Numbered from the stretch's first letter, positions 32,330 through 41,622 are shown. The stretch: 64,000 nt of DNA from Alteribacillus bidgolensis (GCF_002886255.1 NZ_KZ614149.1:1984001-2048000), one strand, 5' to 3'. Numbers and translations: made by a program. Notes: generated by a model not told the origin, from the sequence alone.

Positions 32330-33661
32330 TTAAAACAAAGATATAGAGTTTTTTGCGTTTAAATACCCAGCCCCATATATATTGGGGTTTCTGTCATTCC
32401 AATAATCGGCTCCTTCTTTTAATAATTCTTTCACGCGATCCGGTGTAAGTTGGGGTTCATATTCCAATAATAAAGCAACAACTCCTGCACAGATAGGCGC
32501 TGCCATAGATGTTCCGGAGAGTGTAAAGTAATTCTCCCCTTCTCTATTTACTTTTTGTGTTTTATCTATCAATGAATTTGGTGCTCGCAATGAAGTAATA
32601 TGAACACCTGGTGCTAAAATATCCGGCTTTGTTTTTCCGTATATCGTAGGTCCTCTGCTTGAAAAATCAGCTACCTCATCGTCATCTCTTAATTCTGTTT
32701 CCTGATCATCCAGAGCTCCAACGGTTAAAATCGTCTCACTGATTCCGGGACTTGCAATTGTCTGCGGTTCAGGTCCTTCATTTCCTGCAGCAGCCACAAC
32801 GACAATGCCATTTTCCCAAGCTTTATCTACCATTTTTACCATCGGATCCTCTTTTTCACTTTCATACCGCTGGGCGCTGCTTCCTAAAGACATACTAATA
32901 ATATCAATCGCATTTTCTTGATTTGCATTATAATCAATGCACCATTGAACGCCTTGCATTATAGTTTCCAAGGTTCCCGATCCATTCTTATCAAGTACTT
33001 TTACTCCAACGACGTCCGCTTGCGGCGCAGGTCCCCTATATTGTCCAGAAGAAGCAGAGCCATCGCCTGCAACACATCCTGCACAGTGTGTTCCGTGCCC
33101 ATTATCATCATACGGGTCGGTTTCGTTTCCAATAAAATCAGCAAAGCCTGCAATACGTCCTTCTAGATCAGAATGCGGATAAATTCCAGTATCCACTACT
33201 GCCACGGTTGTTCCATTCCCTGTCAGTTCTAAATCTTCTCCGTTTCTTTCTATATTTCTAGCATTAGCAGCTGACACAGCCGTATCTAATAGGGCAGTCA
33301 CTTTACGATTTAAATAAACTTTTTTAATATGACCGCACGAATGGAGTATTTGCTCGATGACTGCAGGTGTTACATTAGCACTGCAGCAAGACACGATAGG
33401 AAATTGTTGTCTTACACCGCATTTTCTTTTTCCATTGATTAGGCGGCAAACTTCACCGTATCCTTTTTGATAATGATCATGGTTAAATTCGATAACGACA
33501 GACATTTGTTTTGATTTATTTATATAGAATTCGGCAGCTTTGTGCAGGAAACATGGAATTCGTTTAAATGGTTCGTAAAAATGCAAAATTTCTTCTTTTA
33601 ACGGTTTATCTAATTGGTTACTGTAGGAGCGTACCATTTGTGTCATTTTATAACCAAACAT
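32330..33661 (-). CDS. aprX: Intracellular subtilisin-like serine protease (AprX)
   Basis: S8 peptidase without a signal peptide. The catalytic triad is visible: Asp in VAVVDTGIYPHSDLEG near residue 151, His in DDNGHGTHCAGCVAG near 185, and Ser in LSGTSMAAPICAG near 391. The oxyanion-hole Asn is in VVAAAGNEGPEPQ. The N-terminal part (MFGYKMTQMVRS, CCSANVTPAVIEQIL, VYLNRKVTALLDTA) matches B. subtilis AprX, a late-growth protease. I start it at the ATG at 33661, with an AAAGGAAGG site, giving 443 residues. No mature-enzyme secretion signal is seen. Confidence 0.93.
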   Translation of the reverse strand: MFGYKMTQMVRSYSNQLDKPLKEEILHFYEPFKRIPCFLHKAAEFYINKSKQMSVVIEFNHDHYQKGYGEVCRLINGKRKCGVRQQFPIVSCCSANVTPAVIEQILHSCGHIKKVYLNRKVTALLDTAVSAANARNIERNGEDLELTGNGTTVAVVDTGIYPHSDLEGRIAGFADFIGNETDPYDDNGHGTHCAGCVAGDGSASSGQYRGPAPQADVVGVKVLDKNGSGTLETIMQGVQWCIDYNANQENAIDIISMSLGSSAQRYESEKEDPMVKMVDKAWENGIVVVAAAGNEGPEPQTIASPGISETILTVGALDDQETELRDDDEVADFSSRGPTIYGKTKPDILAPGVHITSLRAPNSLIDKTQKVNREGENYFTLSGTSMAAPICAGVVALLLEYEPQLTPDRVKELLKEGADYWNDRNPNIYGAGYLNAKNSISLF

Positions 33662-33746
33662 GATAATCCTTCCTTTCTGCGTTTGGCATGTCATAGATTA
33701 TGAGAAAGGAAGGGCATTAGAAACGGCAGTTTGTCTACCTTATAGG

Positions 33747-33999
33747 AAAAGCGCAAGCGCCCTGAAAAAAGGAAGTTCGGCTAAGGCTAAGGAACTTCTA
33801 CTAAAAACGCACACGTCCTGTGTGCAACGTAGAAGTCACCACGTCCTGTGGAAGTACGTCCTGTGACAACGCCGAACTGACTCCCATCCTGGGAGCCCGC
33901 GACAAGTCAATGTTCTCCAGGCAAAAAAGTCGCTTTTTGACTTTTATGACTGGAGGTTATTGAACCTCGAGCGGATGGACGCTGAAGCTGGACATGGAA
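33747..33999. repeat. Bacillaceae intergenic repeat (family 2), long copy
   Basis: Starts GGAAAAGCGCAAGCGCC and holds GTTCGGCTAAGG, CACACGTCCTGTG, ACAACGCCGAACTG and GTTCTCCAGGCAAAAAAG before ending near GACGCTGAAGCTGGACATG. Several internal inverted segments are seen (TTCGGC/GCCGAA). It shares these blocks with the copies at 46271 and 51065, and it is followed at once by a family 1 repeat. Confidence 0.75.
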
Positions 34000-34028
34000 A
34001 ACGCCAAACTTTTATACTTTCTTACCTT

Positions 34029-34112
34029 ATTAGAAAAACTCAGCTTGCCGAGTCTTTATGGCAATATACTTTGATCCTTGAGCAAAGTTAAACTTTCCTA
34101 AAGTATAAAAAA
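34029..34112 (-). repeat. Family 1 double-hairpin repeat upstream of aprX
   Basis: TTAGAAAAACTCAGCTTGCC through to CCTAAAGTATAAAAAA, with a shortened hairpin B. It directly follows a family 2 copy. Confidence 0.7.
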
Positions 34113-34140
34113 CTATTCGTGTTCAAGTTAGCAGAAAAGA

Positions 34141-34175
34141 AAAAGCTATCCCTGACTTCTTTTGGGATAGCTTTT
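34141..34175 (-). terminator. Intrinsic terminator of the etfBA operon
   Basis: AAAAGCTATCCC / GGGATAGCTTTT stem of 12 bp, with a T-rich stretch on the minus strand. Confidence 0.85.
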
Positions 34176-34193
34176 ATTCGGCAAATACAGTAA

Positions 34194-35165
34194 TTATGTG
34201 GTTATTTTTTTAAATTCTTCGGTCAGTTTCGGGATTACATCAAAGAGATCGCCAACAATGCCATAGTCCGCTACTTCAAATATTGGAGCTTCTGGATCTT
34301 TATTGATCGCAACGATCACTTTCGAATTGGACATGCCGGCAAGATGCTGAATAGCCCCGGAGATACCAGCCGCAATATATAAATCCGGCGTAACCACTTT
34401 CCCTGTCTGGCCTATTTGTAAAGAATAATCGCAATATTCCGCATCACAAGCACCGCGGGAAGCCCCAACTGCAGCTCCTAATACTTCTGCTAGCTCTTCC
34501 AGCGGCTTAAATCCTTCTGCACTTTTTACTCCGCGTCCGCCTGCTACAATTATTTTCGCTTCTGACAAGTCGACACCGCCGCTTGTTTTCTTCACAACAT
34601 CTTTAATCGTAGTGCGAAGATCTTTAATATCTACATTTATCGAAGAAATATCCCCGCTTCTAGAGGAATCCACATCAAGAGGAGTAATATTGTTTGGACG
34701 AACCGTTGCGAATACGATGCCTTCTTCTATGGCTTTTTTTTCAAAAGCTTTTCCGGAATAAATAGGGCGGGTAAATACAGCTTTTCCGTTTTCCATTACT
34801 ACATCAACGGCGTCAGACACAAGACCTGCATCGAGCTTAGCAGCTGCACGAGGAGCAAGGTCTTTCCCGCTTGATGTATGACCGATAATAATACTTTCCG
34901 GGCTTTCTAGATCACAAACTTGCAGCAGTGCTTGGGTATAAGCATCGGTTGTATATTGAGCCAGTTCTGGTTTTTCTGCTGTTACCACACGGTCTGCCCC
35001 GTAATGAATCATTTTTTCAGCGTGAGATTTCAAGTTCTCCCCAAATAAAGCACCAACTACTTCTCCCCCATCAGCAATCTGCTTTCCAGCAGCAATAACT
35101 TCATACGAGACGTTTCGCAAATCACCATCTTTTACTTCCCCTAACACTAATACTTTTTTTGCCAT
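34194..35165 (-). CDS. etfA: Electron transfer flavoprotein alpha subunit
   Basis: Takes electrons from acyl-CoA dehydrogenases during beta-oxidation. The C-terminal FAD domain is clear: VAGGRGVKSAEGFKPLEELA near residue 207, GASRGACDAEYCDYSLQIGQ near 233 and YIAAGISGAIQHLAGMSNSK near 265-284, the ETF-alpha signature. Length of 323 residues is normal. Last gene of the fadR-fadB-etfB-etfA run. Confidence 0.97.
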   Translation of the reverse strand: MAKKVLVLGEVKDGDLRNVSYEVIAAGKQIADGGEVVGALFGENLKSHAEKMIHYGADRVVTAEKPELAQYTTDAYTQALLQVCDLESPESIIIGHTSSGKDLAPRAAAKLDAGLVSDAVDVVMENGKAVFTRPIYSGKAFEKKAIEEGIVFATVRPNNITPLDVDSSRSGDISSINVDIKDLRTTIKDVVKKTSGGVDLSEAKIIVAGGRGVKSAEGFKPLEELAEVLGAAVGASRGACDAEYCDYSLQIGQTGKVVTPDLYIAAGISGAIQHLAGMSNSKVIVAINKDPEAPIFEVADYGIVGDLFDVIPKLTEEFKKITT

Positions 35166-35180
35166 GATAAATCCCCTCCG

Positions 35181-35954
35181 TTATATGACCTTTGCTTCGT
35201 TTTTTAACAAGCTGACAAGCTCATTCACTTGATCATCTACTTCTCCTTCAAGCACTTTTCCTGCTTGTTTTTCAGGCGGAAGGAAACGATCGAGCGTTTT
35301 TGTTTTTGCTTCTACGTCTTCTTCCTCCAGATCTAAATCGTCCAGATCGATGGTATCCAGCGGCTTCTTCTTCGCTTTCATAATACCAGGAAGAGACGGA
35401 TAACGCGGTTCGTTTAAGCCTTGCTGACATGTCAAGAGAACCGGAAGAGTGGTTTCAATTTGTTCAACATCCCCTTCAACATCGCGTTCAATTTTTGCTG
35501 TTTGGCCGTCTATTTCTAGATTTGTAATCGTTGTAACCTGATTAATGCCAAGGCCTTCTGCCACCCGAGACGCTACTTGGCCGGCTCCGTCATCCACAGC
35601 GACGTTTCCGCCAAGAATAATATCGTATTCCTGGTCTTTCAAATAAGCTGTGAGCGCTTTACTAATAGAATAATGATCTACCTCTTCTTCGATATCTTCC
35701 ACATCAATAAGGGCTGCTTTATCTGCGCCCATTGCAAGGGCTGTTCTTAATTCTTTTTCCGCTTCTTCATCACCAACTGTCACAACGGTTACTTCACCGC
35801 CGTGCTCGTCTCGAAGAACAATAGCTTCTTCAATTGCATATTCATCATATGGGTTAATAATAAATTCTGCGCCTTCTTCGTCAATCACTCCGTCATTAAT
35901 GACGATTTTTTCTTCGGTATCAAACGTTCTTTTCATAATGACAAAAATATTCAT
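35181..35954 (-). CDS. etfB: Electron transfer flavoprotein beta subunit
   Basis: AMP-binding partner of EtfA. The beta-subunit pattern is seen in INPYDEYAIEEAIVLRDEHG near residue 32 and VTVGDEEAEKELRTALAMGAD near 58-78. VAVDDGAGQVASRVAEGLGI and CQQGLNEPRYPSLPGIMKAK near 176-195 contain the family recognition loop. 257 residues. It is 15 nt upstream of etfA and 25 nt downstream of fadB. Confidence 0.97.
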   Translation of the reverse strand: MNIFVIMKRTFDTEEKIVINDGVIDEEGAEFIINPYDEYAIEEAIVLRDEHGGEVTVVTVGDEEAEKELRTALAMGADKAALIDVEDIEEEVDHYSISKALTAYLKDQEYDIILGGNVAVDDGAGQVASRVAEGLGINQVTTITNLEIDGQTAKIERDVEGDVEQIETTLPVLLTCQQGLNEPRYPSLPGIMKAKKKPLDTIDLDDLDLEEEDVEAKTKTLDRFLPPEKQAGKVLEGEVDDQVNELVSLLKNEAKVI

Positions 35955-35979
35955 TCCCTGGTCCCTCCTATAGCTTACG

Positions 35980-36753
35980 TTACTGATTTTTAAATGTCGG
36001 TTTTCTCTTCTCTAAAAAAGCATGAATTCCTTCTTTTCCATCATGGGAATCATATGCTTTTCCAAAAAGTTCCGCTTCTTTTTTAACTCCGTCCGAAAAA
36101 CGAGTTCGTTTAGAATACTGGAGCAGCTCCATTATCATTTTTATAGTCACGCCGCTTTTAGATGCAGCCTTTTCAGCTAATGCGGTCGCTTTTTCTAATA
36201 CTTCTTCGGCCGGGCATGCTTCATTAACTAATCCCCATTTTTCTGCTTCTGCACCTGTTATAGGTTCTCCAGTAAGAAGCATTTCTGCTGCTTTTGCTCT
36301 TCCAACCAAGTCAGGCAGCCTCTGACTGCCGGCAAACCCTGGGATCAATCCAAGATTAATCTCCGGCTGTCCTAACTTAGCATCCTCAGCAGCAATCCGA
36401 AGGTGACAAGCCATCGCAAGCTCTAAACCGCCGCCTAGAGCTGCTCCATGAATCGCACAGATCACTGGTTTTGTAAGGGCTTCCAAACGTTCGAACAAAA
36501 ATTGGCCTTTTCTAGCCAGCTCAGAAAACTCTTCCCCATTTTCAACTTGAGTAAATTCTTTAATGTCAGCTCCTGCCGCAAAAAATTTGCCATCCCCGTG
36601 CAAAATGATTACTTTTACTTCGCCATCCGAATCTAACGTATCCAGAGCTTCTTTTAATTCCGTAATCACAGCACGGGACAAGGCGTTTGCTGGAGGGCGT
36701 TTAAACGTTAAAATGGCAATACTGCCTTCTTTTTTTATCTGGAAACATTCCAT
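35980..36753 (-). CDS. fadB: Enoyl-CoA hydratase (YsiB/FadB)
   Basis: Crotonase-fold hydratase acting on enoyl-CoA in fatty-acid degradation. The oxyanion-hole segment FFAAGADIKEF is near residues 58-68. The second half of the active site is in ICAIHGAALGGGLELAMACHLR near 94-115 with a Glu in QPEINLGLIPGFAGSQRL. I use the ATG at 36753 (MECFQIKKEG), with GGAGGT 9 nt upstream, giving 257 residues as in B. subtilis YsiB. A longer in-frame start would add 23 residues overlapping fadR. Confidence 0.94.
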   Translation of the reverse strand: MECFQIKKEGSIAILTFKRPPANALSRAVITELKEALDTLDSDGEVKVIILHGDGKFFAAGADIKEFTQVENGEEFSELARKGQFLFERLEALTKPVICAIHGAALGGGLELAMACHLRIAAEDAKLGQPEINLGLIPGFAGSQRLPDLVGRAKAAEMLLTGEPITGAEAEKWGLVNEACPAEEVLEKATALAEKAASKSGVTIKMIMELLQYSKRTRFSDGVKKEAELFGKAYDSHDGKEGIHAFLEKRKPTFKNQ

Positions 36754-36778
36754 GAAAAGGTGACCTCCTTGTTTTGGC

Positions 36779-37375
36779 TTACGTTTTAACACCTGCCTTA
36801 AATCCGTGTAGAAGCATTTCATAAATAGGTTCTGAGAACGCTTCTAAATCATATTTACAATCTTTCATTACCCAATTTGTCGTTACTTCATCAAGTGTTC
36901 CAAAAATCATCTGACGAGCCAGCTTCTCATTAAGATGAGGGGAAAAAGCCTCTTTTTCCTTGCCTCTTATAATGATGCTTTCTATCAGCCATAAATAATC
37001 TTTCAGCACTTCATTAATGCGCTGGCGAAGAGCACTGCTGGATTGTCGAAGTTCAAGCTGTGTAACGACCGCATATTCTTGATTAGCAGCTAACTGCTTA
37101 AAATGCATAGTCACTAATGTTTTCAGCTGGTCTTCTATCGTTTCAGCTTCCTTAAGCTGCATACGAATTTTTTCAACAAAATAACTCATTTTTTCCTCAA
37201 ATAAAGAAATAAGGATATCTTCTTTATTATTAAAGTATAAATAAATGGTTCCATCTGCTACCCCGGCATCTTTAGCAATTTTAGAAACTTGAGCATGATG
37301 GTAGCCGTTTCTGGCAATTACTCGGACAGCTGCTTCTATAATTTGTTCGTATTTCGGGCCCCTTTTTTTTCCCAT
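36779..37375 (-). CDS. fadR: TetR-family fatty-acid degradation regulator FadR (YsiA)
   Basis: Repressor of beta-oxidation genes released by long-chain acyl-CoA. The TetR helix-turn-helix is at about residues 10-50: QIIEAAVRVIARNGYHHAQV, then KIAKDAGVADGTIYLYFNNK. The C-terminal ligand domain is helical. The ATG at 37375 (MGKKRGPKYEQII) has AAAGGAAG upstream and gives 198 residues, close to B. subtilis FadR (194). A perfect FadR-type palindrome lies just upstream, implying autoregulation of fadR-fadB-etfBA. Confidence 0.94.
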   Translation of the reverse strand: MGKKRGPKYEQIIEAAVRVIARNGYHHAQVSKIAKDAGVADGTIYLYFNNKEDILISLFEEKMSYFVEKIRMQLKEAETIEDQLKTLVTMHFKQLAANQEYAVVTQLELRQSSSALRQRINEVLKDYLWLIESIIIRGKEKEAFSPHLNEKLARQMIFGTLDEVTTNWVMKDCKYDLEAFSEPIYEMLLHGFKAGVKT

Positions 37376-37426
37376 CTTTAACTTCCTTTCCTCACACATC
37401 TTCAAATCGAATCGGCTCCAATATAG

Positions 37427-37444
37427 TGAATGACCATTCATTCA
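37427..37444. promoter_or_regulatory. FadR operator upstream of fadR
   Basis: TGAATGACCATTCATTCA has the TGAATGA..TCATTCA half-sites and 4-nt centre known for B. subtilis FadR. Confidence 0.85.
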
Positions 37445-37515
37445 TAAACTTTGTTCTATTGATTTTAGAAAAATTTTAACCAATTGTCAATAGGCCGAAA
37501 CCTTTTCAAGATTTT

Positions 37516-39213
37516 CTAGGAAGGATGCCCAGATGTACGATGTTCTTTTTCCTCTTCTATTAACACTCTTTTTAATATTTTACCTACGCTCGTTTTTGGC
37601 AGCTGATTGCGAAATTCATATAAACGAGGTACTTTAAATGAAGCCAGCTGACTGCGGCAATAATCGTCCAGCTGTTTTTCGTTTACTTCTGCCCCTTCTT
37701 TTTTTACAATAAATGCTTTAATTGTCTCTCCGCGGTATGGGTCAGGTACGCCTATGACTACCGCTTCCTGTATGTTGTCATGTTCATAAAGCACTTCTTC
37801 AATTTCTCTTGGATAAATGTTAAAGCCCCCGGCAATGATCATATCTTTTTTACGATCAGCAATATAAAAATATCCTTCTTGATCCATATACCCCATATCA
37901 CCAGTCAAAAGCCAGCCATCTTTAAAAGCTGCTGACGTTTCTTCAGGCCGGTTCCAATACCCTTTCATCACTTGCGGACCGCGTACAGCAATTTCCCCTA
38001 TTTCTTTTTTCGGTGCAAATTGACCATGCTGTGTGAGAATAGCTGCCTCTGTATCCGGCCAAGGAAGTCCTATACTTCCTTCCTTTCGCTGCTCCCAAAT
38101 TAAATTACAATGGGTTACGGGTGAAGCTTCTGTAAGACCATAACCTTCAACCAGCTTTCCGCCGGTTACTTCTTCAAATTGCTGCTGAATTTCAAGTGGA
38201 AGCGGAGCTGAACCGCTAATACAAGCTTCAATAGAAGAAAGATCAAAATCATGTATTTTTTCATTGTTTAAAAGCCCGATATACATAGTTGGCGCCCCTG
38301 GGAAAAGCGTAATTTTCTGCTTTTCGATCGTCTTTAATACCTCCTCTGGATCAAACTTAGGGAGGATGACTAATTCAGCAGCATGCATAATGGATAGATT
38401 CATAGAAACGGTCATACCATAAACGTGAAAGAAAGGAAGTACAGCAAGCGTCTTTTCTTTTCCTTGCCGCATTTTATACATCCAGCGCAAACATTGGGTT
38501 GTGTTTGCGACAAGATTGTAATGAGTCAGCATTACCCCTTTAGCAGGCCCGGTTGTTCCACCAGTGTATTGAAGTAAAGCAAGATCTGATTCTGGGGCTA
38601 TATCTACTTCAGGAATTACAGACTCTCCATCTTCAATAAGTTTGTGAAAATGATGAGTGGTTTCGTTATAGTCAACTTGAACTTTCATTTCATTGTTTTT
38701 TCGCTGAGTAAGCGGATACAAAATATTTTTTGGAAAAGCGAGAGCATCTTTTATACCTGTCACAATAACATGCTCAAGGCTCGTATTTTCCATTGCTTTC
38801 ATTACACGCGGGTAAAACATGTCAAGACAAACAATCGCTTTTGCTCCTGAGTCAATCAGTTGATGATTAAGCTCCCGTTCTACATACAATGGGTTTGTTT
38901 GCACAACAATAGCTCCAGCCATTAACACACCATAGTAACTAATTACAGATTGCGGTGTATTAGGAAGCATTATTGCAACCCGGTCTCCTTTTTCTATTCC
39001 TAACTTGATTAATTGATTAGCAAAGGAAGAAGCATCTGTTAATAATTGCTGATAAGACCATTGCTTCCCAAAAAAACTCATTGCATGGTGATCGGCATAA
39101 TGTGCTGCTGATTCTTTTAGAAAAGCAGGCAAAGGTTTCTTTTCATACGAAATTTCCAAGGGGATCTCTTTTGGATATTGCTCATACCATATGCTTTCTT
39201 TGTCTGTTCGCAA
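37516..39213 (-). CDS. lcfA: Long-chain fatty acid-CoA ligase LcfA (copy 1)
   Basis: Activates fatty acids to acyl-CoA for beta-oxidation. The AMP-binding core YTGGTTGPAKGVMLTHYNLVAN is near residue 215. It is followed by VEGYGLTEASPV, the WLLTGDMGYMDQEGYFYIADR hinge region near 425-445 and the catalytic lysine in PKTSVGKILKR near 545. 565 residues. TTG start at 39213 behind GAGGAGGT. A degenerate FadR-like palindrome lies upstream. It sits next to fadR as in B. subtilis, but here a close paralogue follows. Confidence 0.94.
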   Translation of the reverse strand: MRTDKESIWYEQYPKEIPLEISYEKKPLPAFLKESAAHYADHHAMSFFGKQWSYQQLLTDASSFANQLIKLGIEKGDRVAIMLPNTPQSVISYYGVLMAGAIVVQTNPLYVERELNHQLIDSGAKAIVCLDMFYPRVMKAMENTSLEHVIVTGIKDALAFPKNILYPLTQRKNNEMKVQVDYNETTHHFHKLIEDGESVIPEVDIAPESDLALLQYTGGTTGPAKGVMLTHYNLVANTTQCLRWMYKMRQGKEKTLAVLPFFHVYGMTVSMNLSIMHAAELVILPKFDPEEVLKTIEKQKITLFPGAPTMYIGLLNNEKIHDFDLSSIEACISGSAPLPLEIQQQFEEVTGGKLVEGYGLTEASPVTHCNLIWEQRKEGSIGLPWPDTEAAILTQHGQFAPKKEIGEIAVRGPQVMKGYWNRPEETSAAFKDGWLLTGDMGYMDQEGYFYIADRKKDMIIAGGFNIYPREIEEVLYEHDNIQEAVVIGVPDPYRGETIKAFIVKKEGAEVNEKQLDDYCRSQLASFKVPRLYEFRNQLPKTSVGKILKRVLIEEEKEHRTSGHPS

Positions 39214-39279
39214 CTGTTGGACCTCCTCTTTTTCACCTCTCCTTTCTTCAAGTCATTGCTCCTCTCTCTTTCATTGTAC

Positions 39280-39297
39280 TGAATAGTCGCTCATTTT
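39280..39297. promoter_or_regulatory. Possible FadR operator upstream of lcfA copy 1
   Basis: TGAATAGTCGCTCATTTT keeps the TGAAT/TCATT core and spacing of the FadR box but deviates at the outer and inner positions. Confidence 0.45.
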
Positions 39298-39451
39298 GAA
39301 AGTATAAAATCTTCAAACAACTAGAACAAGCAGCCAAAATTCATCAGGAAGTCCTATCCTTTTCTTTTTTTCAACGTTTCTCTTTGCTGTATCAGCACTT
39401 CTCCTCTTACTTTAAAGAAGCAGACCACAAGGCTCTGCTTCTTTATGTGAT

Positions 39452-41143
39452 TTACTGCTTTTTAATTTTTAAGCTTTTCTTTTCTTCTTCCACAAGCGTC
39501 CTTTTTAAAATTTTGCCAATCATTGTTTTTGGCAGTTCTTTTCGAAATTCATAAAGATGAGGTACTTTAAATGCTGCCAGGTAAGCACGGCAATGCTGTT
39601 CTAATTTTTCTGCTGTAACCTTTTTTCCTTCTTTTAACACAATAAAAGCTTTCACGGTTTCGCCTCGATAAGGATCCGGCACCCCAATAACTGCTGCTTC
39701 CTGAACAGCAGTATGTTCATACAGCACTTCTTCAATCTCACGAGGATATATATTAAATCCTCCGGCAATAATCATATCTTTTTTTCTGTCTACGATATAA
39801 AAATAACCGTCTTCATCCATATAGCCCATATCCCCGGTTAAAAACCAGTCATCTTTAAAAACAGCTGCTGTTTCTTCTGGGCGGTTCCAATAGCCTTTCA
39901 TTACTTGGGGACCTTTCACTATGATTTCTCCAATCTCTCCTGCCTCAGCTATTTCCCCCGTTTCGGCTGATAAAATAGCAGCTTCCGTATCTGGCCATGG
40001 CACACCTATACTTCCCATTTTACGCTTTCCCCAAATCGGTGTAGATATTGCTACGGGGGAGGTTTCTGTCAGCCCATACCCCTCTACAAGCTTTCCATTC
40101 GTTAATTTTTCAAACCGTTCTTGTACTTCAAGCGGCAGCGGTGCCGACCCGCTTAAACAAACTTCGATAGAAGACAGGTCATATTTCTGAATACTAGGTT
40201 CATTGATCAGTCCGACATACATCGTCGGTGCACCGGGAAAAAGAGACACTTTATGCTTTTGTATCGTTTTTAATACTTGCGCTGGGTCAAATTTTGGCAA
40301 AATAATCATTTTAGAGTGATACATAACAGCAAGATTCATTACAACCGTCATGCCATAGACATGAAAAAATGGAAGAGCAGCAAGAACTGTTTCTTCTCCT
40401 TTTTTCATCTTGTACATCCACGTTCTGCATTGCAGAGTATTTGCAACTAGATTGTAATGCGTTAACATCACGCCTTTTGCAGGTCCTGTAGTCCCGCCTG
40501 TATATTGCAGCAAAGCCAGCTCTTTTTTAGGATAAATGGAATACTCCCAGATTTCACCTTTCTTATTAGCTAACAACTCTTTTAACGGATGAGTATTTTC
40601 GTTATAAATTATGTTTACTTTTATACCGGTATTTTTCTTTTGAATAAAAGGGTAAATAACATTTTTCGGAAAAGGAAGATAATCTTTTATGCTGGTAACA
40701 ATCACATGTTCAAGAAATGTTTCTGAGCGTACTTTTTCAACCTTCGGAAATAGAATATCGAGACAAATCATTACTTTCGCGCCTGAATCATTCATTTGAT
40801 GCTGGATTTCCCGCTCTACGTATAGAGGGTTCGTCTGAACAACTACTGCTCCTGCCATTAATGCCCCATAGTAGCAGATAACAGATTGCGGTGTATTGGC
40901 AAGCATAATGGCAACCCGGTCTCCTTTTTCCACTTCCAGCTGCTGCAGCTGATAAGCCAGCCTTTGAGCTTTTTCATACACTTCCTTATACGTCATATTC
41001 TTTCCCATGAAATGAAGAGCTTGTTTATCAGGCTCTGTTTCTGCTGCTTCTTTTAAATAGGATTGCAAAGACCTTTCCTCATATTCAATTGATGAAGGGA
41101 TTTCGTTTGGATAATGTGAGAGCCATGCCTTTTCCTTTGTCAT
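39452..41143 (-). CDS. lcfA: Long-chain fatty acid-CoA ligase, LcfA-like (copy 2)
   Basis: Second ANL-superfamily acyl-CoA ligase, 563 residues. It is clearly a paralogue of the neighbouring gene, with shared blocks such as YTGGTTGPAKGVMLTHYNLV, NRPEETAAVFKDDWFLTGD and KKDMIIAGGFNIYPREIEEV. The catalytic lysine is in PKTMIGKILKR. ATG start at 41143 with AAAAGGGGG upstream. No FadR box is seen before it; a family 1 repeat lies there instead. Differences in the middle acyl-binding part may reflect another chain-length preference. Confidence 0.93.
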   Translation of the reverse strand: MTKEKAWLSHYPNEIPSSIEYEERSLQSYLKEAAETEPDKQALHFMGKNMTYKEVYEKAQRLAYQLQQLEVEKGDRVAIMLANTPQSVICYYGALMAGAVVVQTNPLYVEREIQHQMNDSGAKVMICLDILFPKVEKVRSETFLEHVIVTSIKDYLPFPKNVIYPFIQKKNTGIKVNIIYNENTHPLKELLANKKGEIWEYSIYPKKELALLQYTGGTTGPAKGVMLTHYNLVANTLQCRTWMYKMKKGEETVLAALPFFHVYGMTVVMNLAVMYHSKMIILPKFDPAQVLKTIQKHKVSLFPGAPTMYVGLINEPSIQKYDLSSIEVCLSGSAPLPLEVQERFEKLTNGKLVEGYGLTETSPVAISTPIWGKRKMGSIGVPWPDTEAAILSAETGEIAEAGEIGEIIVKGPQVMKGYWNRPEETAAVFKDDWFLTGDMGYMDEDGYFYIVDRKKDMIIAGGFNIYPREIEEVLYEHTAVQEAAVIGVPDPYRGETVKAFIVLKEGKKVTAEKLEQHCRAYLAAFKVPHLYEFRKELPKTMIGKILKRTLVEEEKKSLKIKKQ

Positions 41144-41162
41144 TGTTATTTCCCCCTTTTCT

Positions 41163-41264
41163 TTAGAAAAACCGGCTTACCGCCAAGTCCAAAGGCGGAA
41201 GTCATAGTTTTGCTTATACTTTAATCCTTTAACGAAGTTAAAAATTCTTAAAGTATAAGAAAAC
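41163..41264 (-). repeat. Family 1 double-hairpin repeat upstream of lcfA copy 2
   Basis: TTAGAAAAACCGGCTTACCG, GGCGGAAGTCATAGTTTTG, then TTATACTTTAA and TTAAAGTATAA. Complete copy. Confidence 0.8.
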
Positions 41265-41381
41265 GTGACAGGAGAGAATTTACTTTACGATTTATTCCTA
41301 TTCTACTTTATGAATCATTTAGCAGTATCATCCCTCTCCTTTTTATGCTTTTCTCCTTATAGCAAAGGTAATTTGCTTAAC

Positions 41382-41478
41382 GTTAGAAAAATTCGGCTTA
41401 TCGCCGGGTCCTTATGGCGAAAGCCGAAGTTTACTTATACTGTTTACCAATAAAAATTTTATAATTTCCTAACAGTGC
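41382..41478 (-). repeat. Family 1 double-hairpin repeat, CTGTT subtype
   Basis: TTAGAAAAATTCGGCTTATC, GGCGAAAGCCGAAGTTTAC, then TATACTGTTTA and CTAACAGTGCAA. It abuts the T-run of the terminator at 41479. Confidence 0.8.
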
Positions 41479-41517
41479 AAAAAAAGAAGACGTGAGCCTT
41501 ATTACAGCTCCGTCTCC
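41479..41517 (-). terminator. Intrinsic terminator after yshE and the small ORF
   Basis: Minus-strand GGAGACGGAGC / GCTCACGTCTTC stem followed by a run of seven T. Confidence 0.85.
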
Positions 41518-41526
41518 TTTTTTGCT

Positions 41527-41610
41527 TTATTGAAAAAATAACAAATAAACGGCCCCTGAGAGTACAAACAATATACAGCACACAATTAATATTTTTGCTA
41601 ACCTTTCCAA
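41527..41610 (-). CDS. Candidate 27-residue single-pass membrane protein
   Basis: TTG-initiated ORF beginning (M)ERLAKILIV and ending SGAVYLLFFQ. A hydrophobic stretch spans residues 7-26 after a short charged N-terminus, giving one predicted membrane helix. The AAGGAGAG ribosome binding site overlaps the yshE stop codon, 6 nt before the TTG, suggesting translational coupling. The ORF ends just before the operon terminator. I do not recognise a family. It is too short for most gene callers. Confidence 0.6.
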   Translation of the reverse strand: MERLAKILIVCCILFVLSGAVYLLFFQ

Positions 41611-41622
41611 GCTTTTCTCTCC

